Assembly: GCA_018398815.1 (NCBI GenBank)
Contig: CM031607.1
Span: 85,347,956 to 85,411,955, forward strand
DNA length: 64,000 nt
Direction: 5' to 3'
DNA from: Conus ventricosus
Taxonomy: Eukaryota; Mollusca; Gastropoda; Neogastropoda; Conidae
Position 1 is the stretch's first letter. Every line of letters begins with the position of its first letter. Positions 22,337 to 33,945 of this stretch are shown here, piece by piece. The position numbers and the translations under genes were made by a program. Below the pieces are notes generated by a model. It was not told the origin of the DNA and made no database searches. It saw only the letters and a program-made list of their open reading frames with translations.

Positions 22337-22420
22337 CATTATTGCATGTTTGTGCGAGAGAGAAAGAGAAACAGGAGAGAGAGAGAAAGTGTGTGTGTGT
22401 GTTTTATGTGCATGGAAGAC
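22337..22420. repeat. (GT)n and (GA)n simple repeats
   Basis: Short GT and GAGA tracts just before the 605-bp tandem array. Confidence 0.85.
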
Positions 22421-22433
22421 ATATATATCTATA

Positions 22434-24590
22434 TATATTGAATTATAAAAAAAGGGTTTTGCTCTATGTCTTAGATTGAAGAAAATAGGGGGAGATACGC
22501 ATTCATATCTGCAGTGGTAGATGATTCTCCCTAACTAACAGTATGTGCTTGAGTGGGTGAATGGGGAAAAAATAAATAAATGCTTTCAAAATGAGCCTTC
22601 AGCAAGCTTATATCCTCCAATAGGGAGGGAAACTCACTGACATCTAACTCCTGGTCATATACGATATTTCGAAATTTGGTGGTTTCTCCTCAGTGACCGC
22701 GGAGAAGTGGTAATTTGACTCCTCTGCCTTTTCAGTTTTAAGAAGTATGCAATCCCAGAAAAGGTTGGTGTGCAATACCGTAGTATGTTTGTTGAGTTTT
22801 CAAAAAACCAACCAAAGGTGCCATCTAAGAAGCAAAAGAAAATCATAAAAGAGCAAACCAAACTACATTTTCTTGTGAAAGTAAAAATATAAAAGATATC
22901 TCTAAGACACAAGTGCTGAGGGCCAGTTCTTGGAATGAATCCACAAGGGACTAAAATACAACAACTAATAAATTCCAAAGATAAGTACCGCACCGTTCCA
23001 GCAACTTACAGAGCAGCTTGGTGTTGCAATGACTGCAAGAAATATTGAATTATAAACAAAGGTTGCTCTTATGTCTTAGATTGAAGAAATAGGGGGAGAT
23101 ACGCATTCATATCTGCAGTGGTAGATGATTCTGCCTAACTAACAGTATGTGCTTGAGTGGGTGAATGGGGAAAAATAAAATAAATGCTTCTCAAAATGAG
23201 CCTTCAGCAAGCTTATATCCTCCAATAGGAGGGAAACTCACTGACATATAACTCCTGGTCATATACCGATATTTCGAAACTTGGTGGTTTCTCTCAGTGA
23301 CCGGAAAGTGGTAATTTGACTCTCTGCCTTTTCAGTTTTAAGAAGTATGCAATCCCAGAAAAGGTTGGTGTGCAATACCGTAGTATGTTTGTCGAGTTTT
23401 CAAAAAACCAACCAAAGGTGCATTAAGAAGCAAAAGAAAATCATAAAAGAGCAAACCAAACTACATTTTCTTGTGAAAAGTAAAAATATAAAAAGATATC
23501 CTCTAAGACACAAGTGCTGGGGGCCCAGTTCTTGGAATGAATCCACAAGGGACTAAAATACAACAAACTAATAAATTCCAAAGATAAGTACCGCACCGTT
23601 CCAGCAACTTACAGAGCAGCTTGGTGTTGCAATGACTGCAAGAAATATTGATTATAAAAAAGGTTGTTTCTCTGTCTTAGATTGAAGAAATAGGGGGAGA
23701 TACGCATTCATATCTGCAGTGGTAGATGATTCTGCCTAACTAACAGTATGTGCTTGAGTGGGTGAATGGGGAAAAATAAAATAAATGCTTCTCAAAATGA
23801 GCCTTCAGCAAGCTTATATCCTCCAATAGGGAGGGAAAACTCACTGACATATAACTCCTGGTATATTACCGATATTTCGAAACTTGGTGGTTTCTCCTCA
23901 GTGACCGCGGAAAGTGGTAATTTGACTCCTCTGCCTTTTCAGTTTTAAGAAGTATGCAATCCCAGAAAAGGTTGGTGTGCAATACCGTAGTATGTTTGTT
24001 GAGTTTTCAAAAAACCAACCAAAGGTGCCATCTAAGAAGCAAAAGAAATCATAAAGAGCAAACCAAACTACATTTTCTTGTGAAAAGTAAAAAATATAAA
24101 AAAGATATCCTCTAAGACACAAGTGCTGAGGGCCAGTTCTTGGAATGAATCCACAAGGGACTAAATACAACAAACTATAAATTCCAAAGATAAGTACCGC
24201 ACCTTTTCCAGCAACTTACAGAGCAGCTTGGTGTTGCAATGACTGCAAGAAATATTGAATTATAAACAAAGGTTGCTCTTATGTCTTAGATTGAAGAAAT
24301 AGGGGGAGATACGCATTCATTATCTGCAGTGGTAGATGATTCTGCCTACAGTATGTGCTTGAGTGGGTGAATGGGGAAAAATAAATAAATGCTTCTCAAA
24401 ATGAGCCTTCAGCAAGCTTATATCCTCCAATAGGGAGGGAAACTCACTGACATATAACCCCTGGTCATATACCGATATTTCGAAACTTGGTGGTTTCTCC
24501 TCAGTGACGCGGAAAAGTGGTAATTTGACTCCTCTGCCTTTTCAGTTTTAAGAAGTATGCAATCCAGAAAAGGTTGGTGTGCAATACCAA
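22434..24590. repeat. Tandem array of a ~605-bp unit, about 3.6 copies
   Basis: The junction agaaatattg + aattataa recurs near 23,040, 23,642 and 24,250, giving units at about 22,434-23,040, 23,041-23,644, 23,645-24,250 and a partial unit to 24,590. Copies are nearly identical and differ mostly by 1-3-base gains or losses in homopolymers. Each unit contains a stretch readable as KKYAIPEKVGVQYRSMFVEF, broken in other copies. I do not recognise it as a protein, and it is probably incidental. Confidence 0.92.
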
Positions 24591-24668
24591 TATATAATAT
24601 ATTACTTATATCTATATATTTCAAAATGGAGTGACTGGTGGCGGCGAACGAAGCAAAATTGGGAAATA

Positions 24669-26005
24669 GAGTTTGTTTAGAACTTACGCCAATGACATTG
24701 ACAAACAAAGCACATGACAAGACACGATGCATTTCAACACTTGGGTCTTCTTCAGGCGAAAAAATAAATCACATTTAACATGTGGGACAGTACGAACAAA
24801 GAACGAAAAAAGAAGAAAGAAAATGACTTATCCGTTTTCTTCCATGTGGTCGCTGGGCGGAAATGACATGGGGCCAGGGGGATTATGGGAGAGGAAACGG
24901 AGGGGGGGGGGTTGCGTCGGGGGTGTGTGTGTGTGATATGATAGGGTTGTGTGTCTAGTTTATTGGGATGGTGTGGTATCTCTGTGATGGTAGTACTAGT
25001 GGTAGTGGTGGATTGATAGTAATGGTAAGGGGAAAGAAGGGGGGGGGGGGGGGGGGGGGAGGAGAGAAAACTGAGGGGGAGGAAAAAAAAAAAAAGGAAT
25101 TTAAGGGGAAGGATAAAACAAAATTAAGATTAAATAGATGGAGGGTTGCTGTAACTACTGTATGAAGTGAGTGAAGGGGATGTGGTGGTGGTGTATGTAT
25201 GTGTGTGTGTATGTGTGTGTGTGTTGGTAGGGGATATTGCCAACTGATGTGGAAGTGGTGGGTATGTGTGTTTGGTTATTGTTGGATGTTGATGCCTTGG
25301 GGTGTAGTGTGCCCACTGGATGTTGATGCCTTGGGGGTGTAGTGTGCCCACTGGGCACACTACACCCCCAAGGCATCAACATCCAACAATAACCAAACAC
25401 ACATACCCACCACTTCCACATCAGTTGGCAATATCCCCTACCAACACACACACATACACACACCACCACCACATCCCCTTCACTCACTTCATACAGTAGT
25501 TACAGCAACCCTCCATCTATTTAATCTTAATTTTGTTTTATCCTTCCCCTTAAATTCCTTTTTTTTTTTTTCCTCCCCCTCAGTTTCTCTCCACCCCCCC
25601 ACCCCCCCCCCCCCCCCCCCCCCCCTTCTTTCCCCTTACCATTACTATCAATCCACCACTACCACTACCATCACAAAGATACCACACCATCCCAATAAAC
25701 TAGACACACAACCCTATCATATCACACACACACACACACACTCCCCGACGCAACCCCCCCCCCCCCCCCCCCTCCGTTTCCTCTCCCATAATCCCCCTGG
25801 CCCATGTCATTTCCGCCCACCGACCACATGGAAGAAAACGGATGTCATTTTTCTTTCTTCTTTTTTCGTTCTTTGTTCGTACTGTCCCACATGTTAAATG
25901 TGATTTATTTTTTCGCCTGAAGAAGACCCAAGTGGTTGAAATGCATCGTGTCTTGTCATGTGCTTTGTTTGTCAATGTCATTGGCGGTAAGTTCTAAACA
26001 AACTC
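24669..26005. repeat. 1.3-kb near-perfect palindrome (inverted repeat without spacer)
   Basis: 24669-25351 is the reverse complement of 25353-26005; the centre is gtgcccactgggcac at 25345-25359. The left arm has an extra ~44-bp local duplication next to the centre. The arms contain G/C tracts (21 G at 25039, 24 C at 25602, 19 C at 25754), GT runs and, near the outer ends, a hammerhead-like core. It could be two head-to-head Penelope-type terminal repeats without coding sequence, or a fold-back assembly artefact. Confidence 0.9.
25917..25941 (+). other. Hammerhead-ribozyme-like core in palindrome arm
   Basis: CTGAAGA (25917-25923) matches the conserved CUGANGA. A 4-bp stem GACC/GGTT with loop CAAGT follows, then GAAA (25938-25941). 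The mirror copy in the left arm (24732-24755) has one base fewer in the stem. Penelope-like elements are known to carry hammerhead motifs. Stems I and III were not established here, so activity is unproven. Confidence 0.35.
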
Positions 26006-26017
26006 CTTTTTTTTTTT

Positions 26018-26036
26018 ATATCTATCTATCTATCTA

Positions 26037-26095
<59 letters not shown>
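26018..26095. repeat. (TATC)n(TA)n microsatellite
   Basis: A tetranucleotide run grades into a pure TA run at the outer edge of the palindrome. Confidence 0.95.
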
Positions 26096-26098
<3 letters not shown>

Positions 26099-26934
26099 CT
26101 ATGCTATATAGTACACGCGCACGGGCCCGCGCGTGTGTGTGTGTGTATTGGTAAAACATTAGAAATACTTGATCCTCTGTCAGTATGACGTTTCCTAGAA
26201 TGTGCAACATACCAAGGCCTACGTTTTTTTTTAATTTTTTTTTTTTTATACGTAATGTTACTTTGCATCATTTTGATTATGACGTACATTGCTCACACTT
26301 GGCAGTACGCGCCCCGCTCAGGAAGAAAGCCGCAAGGAATTTCTTACCAACGCGACTCTTATCTCTCTGTAGCAAGGACGCGTGACGTCACATCCATAGC
26401 GTGTGGCGCGCAAGCTTTGTAAGTATGGGTGGCCACATACCCACGGCGTACGGCGTGCAAGGTTTATTCTTTAGTAGTATGGGTGTTCTCACACCCACGA
26501 CGTACTGGGACATTGTTTAATTATTTCTTTGTTTATGTATAAAACAAAATAATTTTCAGTTGATATGTAGTATAATATATTAGGGACAAAGTCATGAAAT
26601 TAAGTGGAAGTGGCTTCAAAATGACTAGAGTTACAGAGCAAAAAACACGTGCCTGGGTGACTTCACACCCACGGAGTACGGGAAAGGTTTTAACCAAAGA
26701 CACTGCCTTACTTTGCTGTATGATTTTGTGATATCACCACCAAAATATAAGCTGTTCCATCAAATTCTCCATTTTCAAACAATTTCAGGTGCTCTTGAGA
26801 TGTCATAAGCACCAAGCTCTCCACTGCAAGAACTTTTTTCAAATCTTGGAGAAAGGATTTGCAGAATTCATGGAATTTTATCGTCTTTCAAACACTTCTA
26901 TGAACCCTGTCCAAGAAACCAGTTATAATCCATC
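26096..26934. other. No gene; dispersed copies of the CGTACG repeat
   Basis: cccacggcgtacggcgtg near 26,440, cacccacgacgtactggg near 26,500 and cacccacggagtacggg near 26,670 are in inverse orientation to the 14.6-kb array. The rest is unique-looking sequence without coding bias. Confidence 0.5.
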
Positions 26935-26958
26935 ACTACACATACACACACACACAGA

Positions 26959-27021
<63 letters not shown>

Positions 27022-27119
27022 CTGTAAGTGCGAGAGAGAGAGAGAGAGAGCAAGAGAGGGTGTGAAGATGTGTGTATGTGTGTGTGTGTGTGTGTGTGTC
27101 TGCGCGCGCACACGTGCGA

Positions 27120-27176
<57 letters not shown>
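26935..27176. repeat. Compound (CA/GT)n-(GA)n microsatellite
   Basis: GT run 26964-27019, GA runs near 27035 and 27118-27174, with GT between. Confidence 0.95.
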
Positions 27177-27181
<5 letters not shown>

Positions 27182-27541
27182 CAGCCAAAGGCCAGACTAA
27201 AAGCTGCATGCATTTTGGATGTCTACATTAGACTTGGTATATGAATTCTAAATTTTAATCTTCAGCCTGGATATAAATCATAAAAACGTACAAAATACTG
27301 AAAATAGAAAAAGTGAGAAACTCCATGTGATGGCACTAGAATGGCACAACCACCAACAGGCAAAGGAAAACAGTACACAGGGGACAGTACAAAAGATGAA
27401 GAAAAGGATAAGGACAGTATAGATTAGAATATCTCCATTCCAGAATTTTGGATTCGAAACTGCAAATGGAAAATGTCCCAAGTACCCTAGAAGCAGAACA
27501 CACACACACATTCTCTCTCTCTTTCTCAACCCCCCCCCCCC

Positions 27542-27583
<42 letters not shown>

Positions 27584-27935
27584 GACACACGCACAGCTCG
27601 CAATTTTCTCTGATGTAAAGAGTAAAATGGAAGCTTTTATCTTATGTCTTTTATATTCGTGGTCAACCTACAATGCCTGGTCACGTTCTTTCTTATGATG
27701 CCTTAAAGCTAAAGGCATTTACTCCAGTTCATAATATACTGTACTAAACATCTTATATCACCAAATGAAAATAAACTGTTCATCTCAATCTATGAAACAT
27801 TCCTGCTGTACCTGTGAACCTAACTTTCAGATTCTAACATTTGAAACTTTTTATTCATAACTTGTATTTTTGTTCAAAGTTAAAGATATAATTGTTGTTC
27901 AAAACCGTTGATGAAGTAAAACACACACACACACC
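27177..27935. other. No gene; (CT)n tract at 27540-27580
   Basis: Poly(C) of about 14 followed by a pure CT run near 27530-27580. The rest is AT-rich and unrecognised. Confidence 0.45.
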
Positions 27936-27936
27936 A

Positions 27937-27948
27937 AACACACATGTA

Positions 27949-28020
<72 letters not shown>
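27937..28020. repeat. (TA)n(GA)n microsatellite
   Basis: TA run at about 27950-27973, directly followed by a GA run to 28019. Confidence 0.95.
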
Positions 28021-28023
<3 letters not shown>

Positions 28024-28610
28024 ATACACACACATGCATATATTTACACTGATTTAACTATAAGTCACAAACACACAGATTGCACTCCTTACCTTCCCTG
28101 CCCACTTCACCCAGCTCCACCTCCAACTCTCATCCCGCATCCTGGCTCCCACCCACATACATGTACACATGCACTTTTTCATTTATTATCACTTATGCAG
28201 ATGGGGAACACACACACACACACACACACACTGAGAAAAAATAAGACACCATCAGCAATCCATCAACTTCTCCCCCGGTAACAACAGAAAAGAGAAATCA
28301 AAGACATCATAAAAGTATGATGATGGACATACAAAGATGGGGCACACAATTAAAACATGAAACGGCACACCACAGAGGAAGAGAATGAAATGCAGTCACA
28401 CACATTTGTTGGAGTTACTTCCATCCTGCTACCTTGGGGGAAGGCAGGGCGACAGACAATTAAATAATGATCCTCTGGGACACCATCCATCTATAGGCAT
28501 ACGGCACGCATGCTTCAGTGATCGTCTTACAATTATCAGTTTGTATGCAAGAAATGTTTTCTTTTTCTTTTAAATGTTTTTCTTCAACTTAAATTTAAAA
28601 CTGAGTAAGC
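28021..28610. other. No gene seen
   Basis: Contains a short (CA)n run at 28208-28230; otherwise unique-looking, with no coding evidence. Confidence 0.4.
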
Positions 28611-28615
28611 GACAG

Positions 28616-28680
28616 AGATAGAGAGAGAGAGAGAGAGAGAGACTGTGCGTATGTGTGTGTGTGTGAACGTGCCTGCAAAG

Positions 28681-28745
<65 letters not shown>
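28616..28745. repeat. (GA)n and (GT)n microsatellites
   Basis: GA run at 28619-28641 and GT run at 28684-28744. Confidence 0.95.
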
Positions 28746-28746
<1 letters not shown>

Positions 28747-28797
28747 ACATCTGAAAACGTGCGTGCGTGCTTCTGAAAATGTGCCTGCACTAACATA

Positions 28798-28854
28798 AGA
28801 TAAGATAATGTTGCTTATAGCCCAGCCGACCGCAAAGGGCCACATCAGGGCTGT
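28798..28854 (-). mobile_element. Ultrashort LINE 3'-end insertion (57 bp) with target-site duplication
   Basis: Minus-strand copy of the same LINE 3' end, with a TTATCTTATCT tail (seen here as agataagataatg). It is flanked by perfect 13-bp repeats, ctgcactaacata, at 28785-28797 and 28855-28867. It is followed immediately by a (GT)n run. Confidence 0.87.
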
Positions 28855-28864
28855 CTGCACTAAC

Positions 28865-28867
<3 letters not shown>

Positions 28868-28915
<48 letters not shown>
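28868..28915. repeat. (GT)n microsatellite
   Basis: Pure GT run adjacent to the right target-site duplication of the preceding insertion. Confidence 0.95.
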
Positions 28916-28916
<1 letters not shown>

Positions 28917-29109
28917 TTAAACAATTTTGCACCATAAGACTAGCTGGCAAATTAGTAAAAGAAGATGGTTAATCTTCTGACTAAACGGTAATGCAGTCAC
29001 AACAGATTATATTAACAGAATCTGCAAACAATTTGAATAATTTTGTCAAATTTTGCAGTGGAAAATAATTACTATTCACTTTTATTTTCAATGATCCTAT
29101 TATCAACCT

Positions 29110-29183
29110 AACGTGGTGACAGCCCTGATGTGGCCCTCTGCGGTCGGCTGGGCTATAAGCAACATTATCTTATCTTATCTTAT
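29110..29183 (+). mobile_element. Ultrashort LINE 3'-end insertion (74 bp) with target-site duplication
   Basis: Starts aacgtggtgacagccctga, about 12 bases further 5' than the other short copies, and ends with (TTATC)n. Perfect 13-bp repeats, ctattatcaacct, lie at 29097-29109 and 29184-29196. The extra 5' bases match the RNase H LINE at 35.48 kb, which links the short copies to that parent. Confidence 0.88.
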
Positions 29184-29334
29184 CTATTATCAACCTTCAG
29201 CCTTTTATTCCATGTCTCTCTACTGTGTACAGTCATGTCCTCTTTCCACTGTTAAACTGTTACGTAATGATCTTTTTATTTATTATTCACCTTCAGTCCT
29301 GTTATCATTTTGATCATGTGAGGATCCCACTCAC

Positions 29335-30865
29335 AGTCCTACAATCATTATGACATGTCCAGACTACTTTCTACAGACTTGTTTTCTTTATACAACACAA
29401 CTACATACAATCATTATGACGCATCTCTACCTTCTACAGATTTATTTTCTAACTACATGCAATCATTATGACGCATCTCTACCTTCTACATTTATTTTCT
29501 TTTTCTAACTACATACAATCATTATGATGTGTCTCTACCTTCTACAGGTTTATTTTCTTTTTGTATCTACATACAATCATTATGTGTCACTACCTTCTAC
29601 AAGTTTATATTCTTTTGAGTTTTTCTATCTACATACAATCATTATGACGTGTCTCTACCTTCTGCAGGTTTTTCTTTTTCTATCTACATACAATCATTAT
29701 GTGTCACTACCTTCTACAGGTTTATATTCTTTTGAGTTTTTCTATCTACATACAATCATTATGACGTGTCTCTACCTTCTACAGATTTATTTTCTTTATC
29801 TAACGACATACTATCATTATGACATATCTCTACCTTCTACGGTCAGTTATTTTTCTTTATCTAAATTCTACAATCGTTATGACATGTCTCTATCTTCTAC
29901 AAACTTATTTTCTTTTTCTAACTACATACTGTAATCATTATGGCATGTCTCTACCTTCTACACAGTTATTTTCTTTATCTAACTACATACAATCATTATG
30001 ACATGTCTCTATCGTCCACAGATATATTTTCTCATATCTAAGTATATACAACCATTATCATGTGTCTCTACCTTCTACAGATTTATTTTCTTTTTATCAT
30101 GTGTCTCTACCTTCTAGTTCTACAGATATTTTCTTTAACAACATACAATCATTATGACATATATAACCTTCTACAGATTTATGTTGTTTATCTAACAACA
30201 TCAGCCCTGATGTGGCCCTCTGCGGTCGGCTGGGCTATAAGCAACATTATCTTATCTTATCTTATCTTATCTAACAACATACAATCATTATTATGTGTCT
30301 CTACCTCCTACCCAGTTATTTTGTTTATGAACCTAACTACATACACTCATTATGACATGTCTCTACCTTCTCGAGATTCATTTTGTTTAAATATCTAATG
30401 ACATACAATCATTATTATGTGTCTCTACCATCTACACATTTATTTTCTTCAACTACATACAATCATCATCATGTGTCTCTACCTTCTGCAGTTATTTTCT
30501 TTAACTACATACAATCATTATCATGTGTCTCTACCTTCTACAGATTTATTTTCTTAATCTAACTACATAAAATCATTATGACGTGTCTCTACCTTCTACA
30601 GTTATTTTCTTTATCTAACTACAAGTACATACAATCATTACCGTGTGTCTCTACCTTCTACAACGTTACTTTCTTTATCTAACTACATACAATCATTATC
30701 ATGTGTCTCTACCTTCTACAGTTATTTTCTTTAACTACATACAATCATTATCATGTGTCTCTACCTTCTAGTAGATTTATTTTCTTTAACTACAAACAAT
30801 CATTATGACATGTTTCTACCTTCTACACAGTTATTTTCTTTAACTACAATGTCCAGATCCCATTT
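29335..30865. repeat. Minisatellite, ~50-65-bp unit (acaatcattatgacatgtct...)
   Basis: About 25 units of the pattern ctacatacaatcattatgac + atgtctctaccttctacag + atttattttctttatctaa. Unit length varies through changes in the T-rich part. It is interrupted by a LINE-tail insertion at 30202. Open frames (CLYLLQ...) are repeat artefacts. Confidence 0.92.
30202..30266 (+). mobile_element. Ultrashort LINE 3'-end insertion (65 bp) inside the minisatellite
   Basis: cagccctgatgtggccctct continues to (TTATC)n, flanked by ttatctaacaacat at 30188-30201 and 30267-30280 (the first bases are ambiguous with the tail). The flanks are minisatellite units, so the insertion post-dates the array. Confidence 0.87.
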
Positions 30866-31309
30866 AATCCATGATCAACTTTCAGTTCACCGATAATTGA
30901 TGTCACTACTGTCTACACAGTTATTTTCTCTTTCCTCTTTCTGACTATCATGTAACAATTCCATAATCCACCAGCAACCATCACGGCATCAGTCCTTTAT
31001 GTCTGTGGTTGTGAGGTTTGAACATACTTGATGAAAATCCACTTGCCTCTTTTCTCACGTGCGTTGAATATAGTATCAGTTTAACTCTTCTTTGCATCTG
31101 TTCTTGTATTTTGACTTCACCTTCACATTCTTTCAACCAAACAATCTTGACCCACAGTCATTTAGCTGAAATGTCCGAAGTCATACAATTAATATTCTTT
31201 CTTTCAAGCTTAACTCTGTTTCCCACCCTGTCCCTGATCAAATAGGAATACTGTCTTGTAATAGTCAGTATGTTACATGTTGATGAAGCCCACCTTTCTA
31301 TCTGCTGCA
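30866..31309. other. No gene seen
   Basis: Unique-looking sequence between two minisatellites. An open frame at 31,018-31,245 has no recognisable features. Confidence 0.4.
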
Positions 31310-31860
31310 CCACAATGACAACATGAAGTCATCTTCACCATAATGACACCAACATGATGAAGTCATCTTCACCACAATGACAACAACATGAAGTCATCTT
31401 CACCACAATGACACCAACATGATGAAGTCATCTTCACCACAATGACAACAACATGAAGTCATCTTCACCACAATGACACCAACATGGTGAAGTCATCTTC
31501 ACCACAATGACAACAACATGAAGTCATCTTCACCACAATGACACCAACATGATGAAGTCATCTTCACCACAATGACAACAACATGAAGTCATCTTCACCA
31601 CAATGACACCAACATGATGAAGTCATTTTCACCACAATGACAACATGAAGTCATCTTCACCATATTTAATGACACCGACATGATGAAGTCATCTTCACCA
31701 CAATGACACCAACCAACATGATGTCATCTTCACCACAATGACACCAACATGATGACAATTCATCTTCACCACAATGATAACAACATGAAGTCATCTTCAC
31801 CACAATGACACCAAAATGACAATTCATCTTCACCACCATGATAACAACATGAAGTAATCT
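31310..31860. repeat. 34/31-bp minisatellite, left part
   Basis: Alternating units tcatcttcaccacaatgaca + ccaacatgatgaag (34 bp) and a 31-bp form with acaacatgaag. The alternation gives a 65-bp higher-order period. Confidence 0.93.
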
Positions 31861-31940
31861 TAATAATAATAATAATAATAAGGAACATTTAGTGCGCTTA
31901 ATCTTAAACAAAAGCCCTAAGCGCTTACAGCAATAAGCCC

Positions 31941-31989
<49 letters not shown>

Positions 31990-31994
<5 letters not shown>

Positions 31995-32600
31995 ACACGC
32001 ACACACCAGCGAAGGAGCAGAAAGATTATGTTTTGAAGAGGGTTGTTTTGAGGGAGGACTTGAAAGAAGAAAGACTGAGTTTCGGAGTGCAGAAGGGAGA
32101 TTGTTCCAGCAGGAAGGAGCCTGAAAAGAAAAAGAACGTTCACCAAGTGTTCTGGCCTGAAAACGAGGGATCTGCAGAATGCGAGTGTCAGAGGAAGAGC
32201 GAAGCTGTCTAGAAGGAGTATAGGTCGACAGAAGTTTAGAGAGGTAAGATGGAGCGAGGCCATCCAATGCCTTGTAACAGAGCAAAGAAAGTTTGTACTT
32301 GATGCGTTTTTCAACAGGAAGCCAGTGCAAAGATTTAAGCAAGGGAGAAACATGAGAGGTTTTCGGAGATTTCGAGACAAGGCGAGCAGCATTATTTTGA
32401 ACTTTCTGCAATTTTGCAAGAAGATTCTGTGGACAGCCAGCAAGAAGAGAATTACAGTAGTCAAGTCTTGAAAGAATGAAAGCAGAAACCAGAGTCTTGG
32501 TGGCTTCTTCAGACAGAAGGTGGCGCACAGAACTGATTCGCCGAAGCTCCGAGTAGCAAGCACGGCAGATAGAAGAAATCTGATTTTGAAAAGAGAGTGT
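31990..32600 (-). pseudogene. L2-like LINE RT thumb and C-terminus
   Basis: Continues the RT after a frame change near 32,600: VSAFILSRLDYCNSLLAG, LQKVQNNAARLVSKSP, LHWLPVEKRIKYKLSLLCYK and FSFQAPSCWNNLPSALRN are the standard L2-type C-terminal blocks. The frame then runs into the GT repeat of the 3' UTR, so the Cys/Val tail is not real protein. Confidence 0.85.
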
Positions 32601-33262
32601 CTAATCAAGTACAACGCCTAGATTTCGCACAGTGGTAGAGGTCTGAATGAGAGAGGTACCAAGTTGGACAGAAGAAGGAACAGAGATTGTAGACATGAGC
32701 CGTTTTGGGAGAATGAAGATCAGTTCAGTTTTGTCATTGTTTAACTGAAGTTTGTTGCAAGTCATCCATGCCTTTATGTCAGAGATGCAGAGCTGTGAGC
32801 GATCGATGATGGAGGAGAGGAAAGAAATGTCGCCAGAAATGTAGATTTGATTGTCATCAGAGAAGCAGTGGTGTGAAATGTCATGATGGGCTACAATATC
32901 AGAGATGGGTTGGGTATATAGAACAAACAGAATGGGACCAAGGACAGAGCCTTGGGGAACACCATAATTCAAGTCAGCAGAGCTTGAAGAAAAACCATTG
33001 ACAGAGACAATTTGGGTTCGACCAGAAAGGTAAGAATAAAACCATGCCAAAGCGTGAGAAGAGATGCCAAAAGTATGTTGAAGTCTAGTGAGGAGGGTGG
33101 AGTGATCAATGGTATCAAAGGCAGCGGACAAGTCAAGAAGAGAGAGCAGTGAAACCTGACCGTTATCCAGAGCAGCGAGAAGATCGTTTATTATTTTCAG
33201 CAGAGCAGTTTCTGTACTGTGTCCAGTGCGATAGGCGGACTGCAACGAATAGAGCAAGTTGT
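32601..33262 (-). CDS. L2-like LINE reverse transcriptase (partial)
   Basis: RT motifs: SLLSLLDLSAAFDTIDH (motif A), LNYGVPQGSVLGPILFVLY (motif B) and HHCFSDDNQIYISGD (motif C, with FSDD in place of the usual FADD). The sequence begins at LQSAYRTGHSTETALL, so the fingers and endonuclease are missing. A stop follows at 32,601 (VRNLGVVLD), and the coding sequence continues in another frame. Confidence 0.88.
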
Positions 33263-33945
33263 GACACCAACATGATGTCATCTTCACCACAATGACACCA
33301 ACATGACTGTCATCTTCACCACAATGACACCCACATGATGACCTTTCAACTTCACCACAATGACACCAACATGACCAGTCATCTTCACCACAATGACACC
33401 AACACGAAGTCATCTTCACCACAATGACATCAACATGACCAGTCATCTTTACCACAATGACACCAACATGATGAAGTCATCTTCACCACAGTTACAGTAT
33501 ATGACCAATCATCTTCACCACAATGACACCAACATGACGACCAGTCATCTTCACCACAATGACACCAACAAGATGAAGTCATCTTCACCACAATGACACC
33601 AACATGATGAAGTCATCTTCACCACAATGACACCAACATGATGAAGTCATCTTCACTACAATGACACCAACATGATGAAGTCATCTTCACCAAATGACAC
33701 CAACATGATGAAGTCATCTTCACCACAATGACACCAACATGATGAAGTCATCTTCACCACAATGACACCAACATGATGAAGTCATCTTCACGACAATGAC
33801 ACCAACCAACATGATGAAGTCATCTTCACCACAATGACACCAACATGATGAAGTCATCTTCACTGGTAACAATGACACCAACATGACGACCAGTCATCTT
33901 GACCACAATGACACAAACACGATGACCAGTCACCTTCACCTTCAG
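33263..33945. repeat. 34-bp minisatellite, right part
   Basis: Continues the array left of the LINE (caccacaatgacaccaacat), with more variable units near the LINE and regular 34-bp units at 33,560-33,860. Confidence 0.92.

Larger units (their letters stand above)
31861..33262 (-). mobile_element. L2-like LINE, 5'-truncated, inserted in the minisatellite
   Basis: Minus-strand LINE with RT and C-terminal region, a 3' UTR containing a (GT)n run (31945-31998, seen as CA) and the motif agcgcactaaatgttcc, and an ATT-type tail seen as (AAT)n at 31861-31880. Both flanks are the same minisatellite, so it split a pre-existing array. Confidence 0.88.

Noticed and set aside
22655..24173. Repeated open frames in the 605-bp array as a tandem gene family
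   Set aside because: Frames differ between nearly identical units because of single-base indels, and no domain is recognisable.
26789..26935. Possible exon after an acceptor-like caatttcag
   Set aside because: Short, runs into a (GT)n repeat, no donor and no recognised protein.
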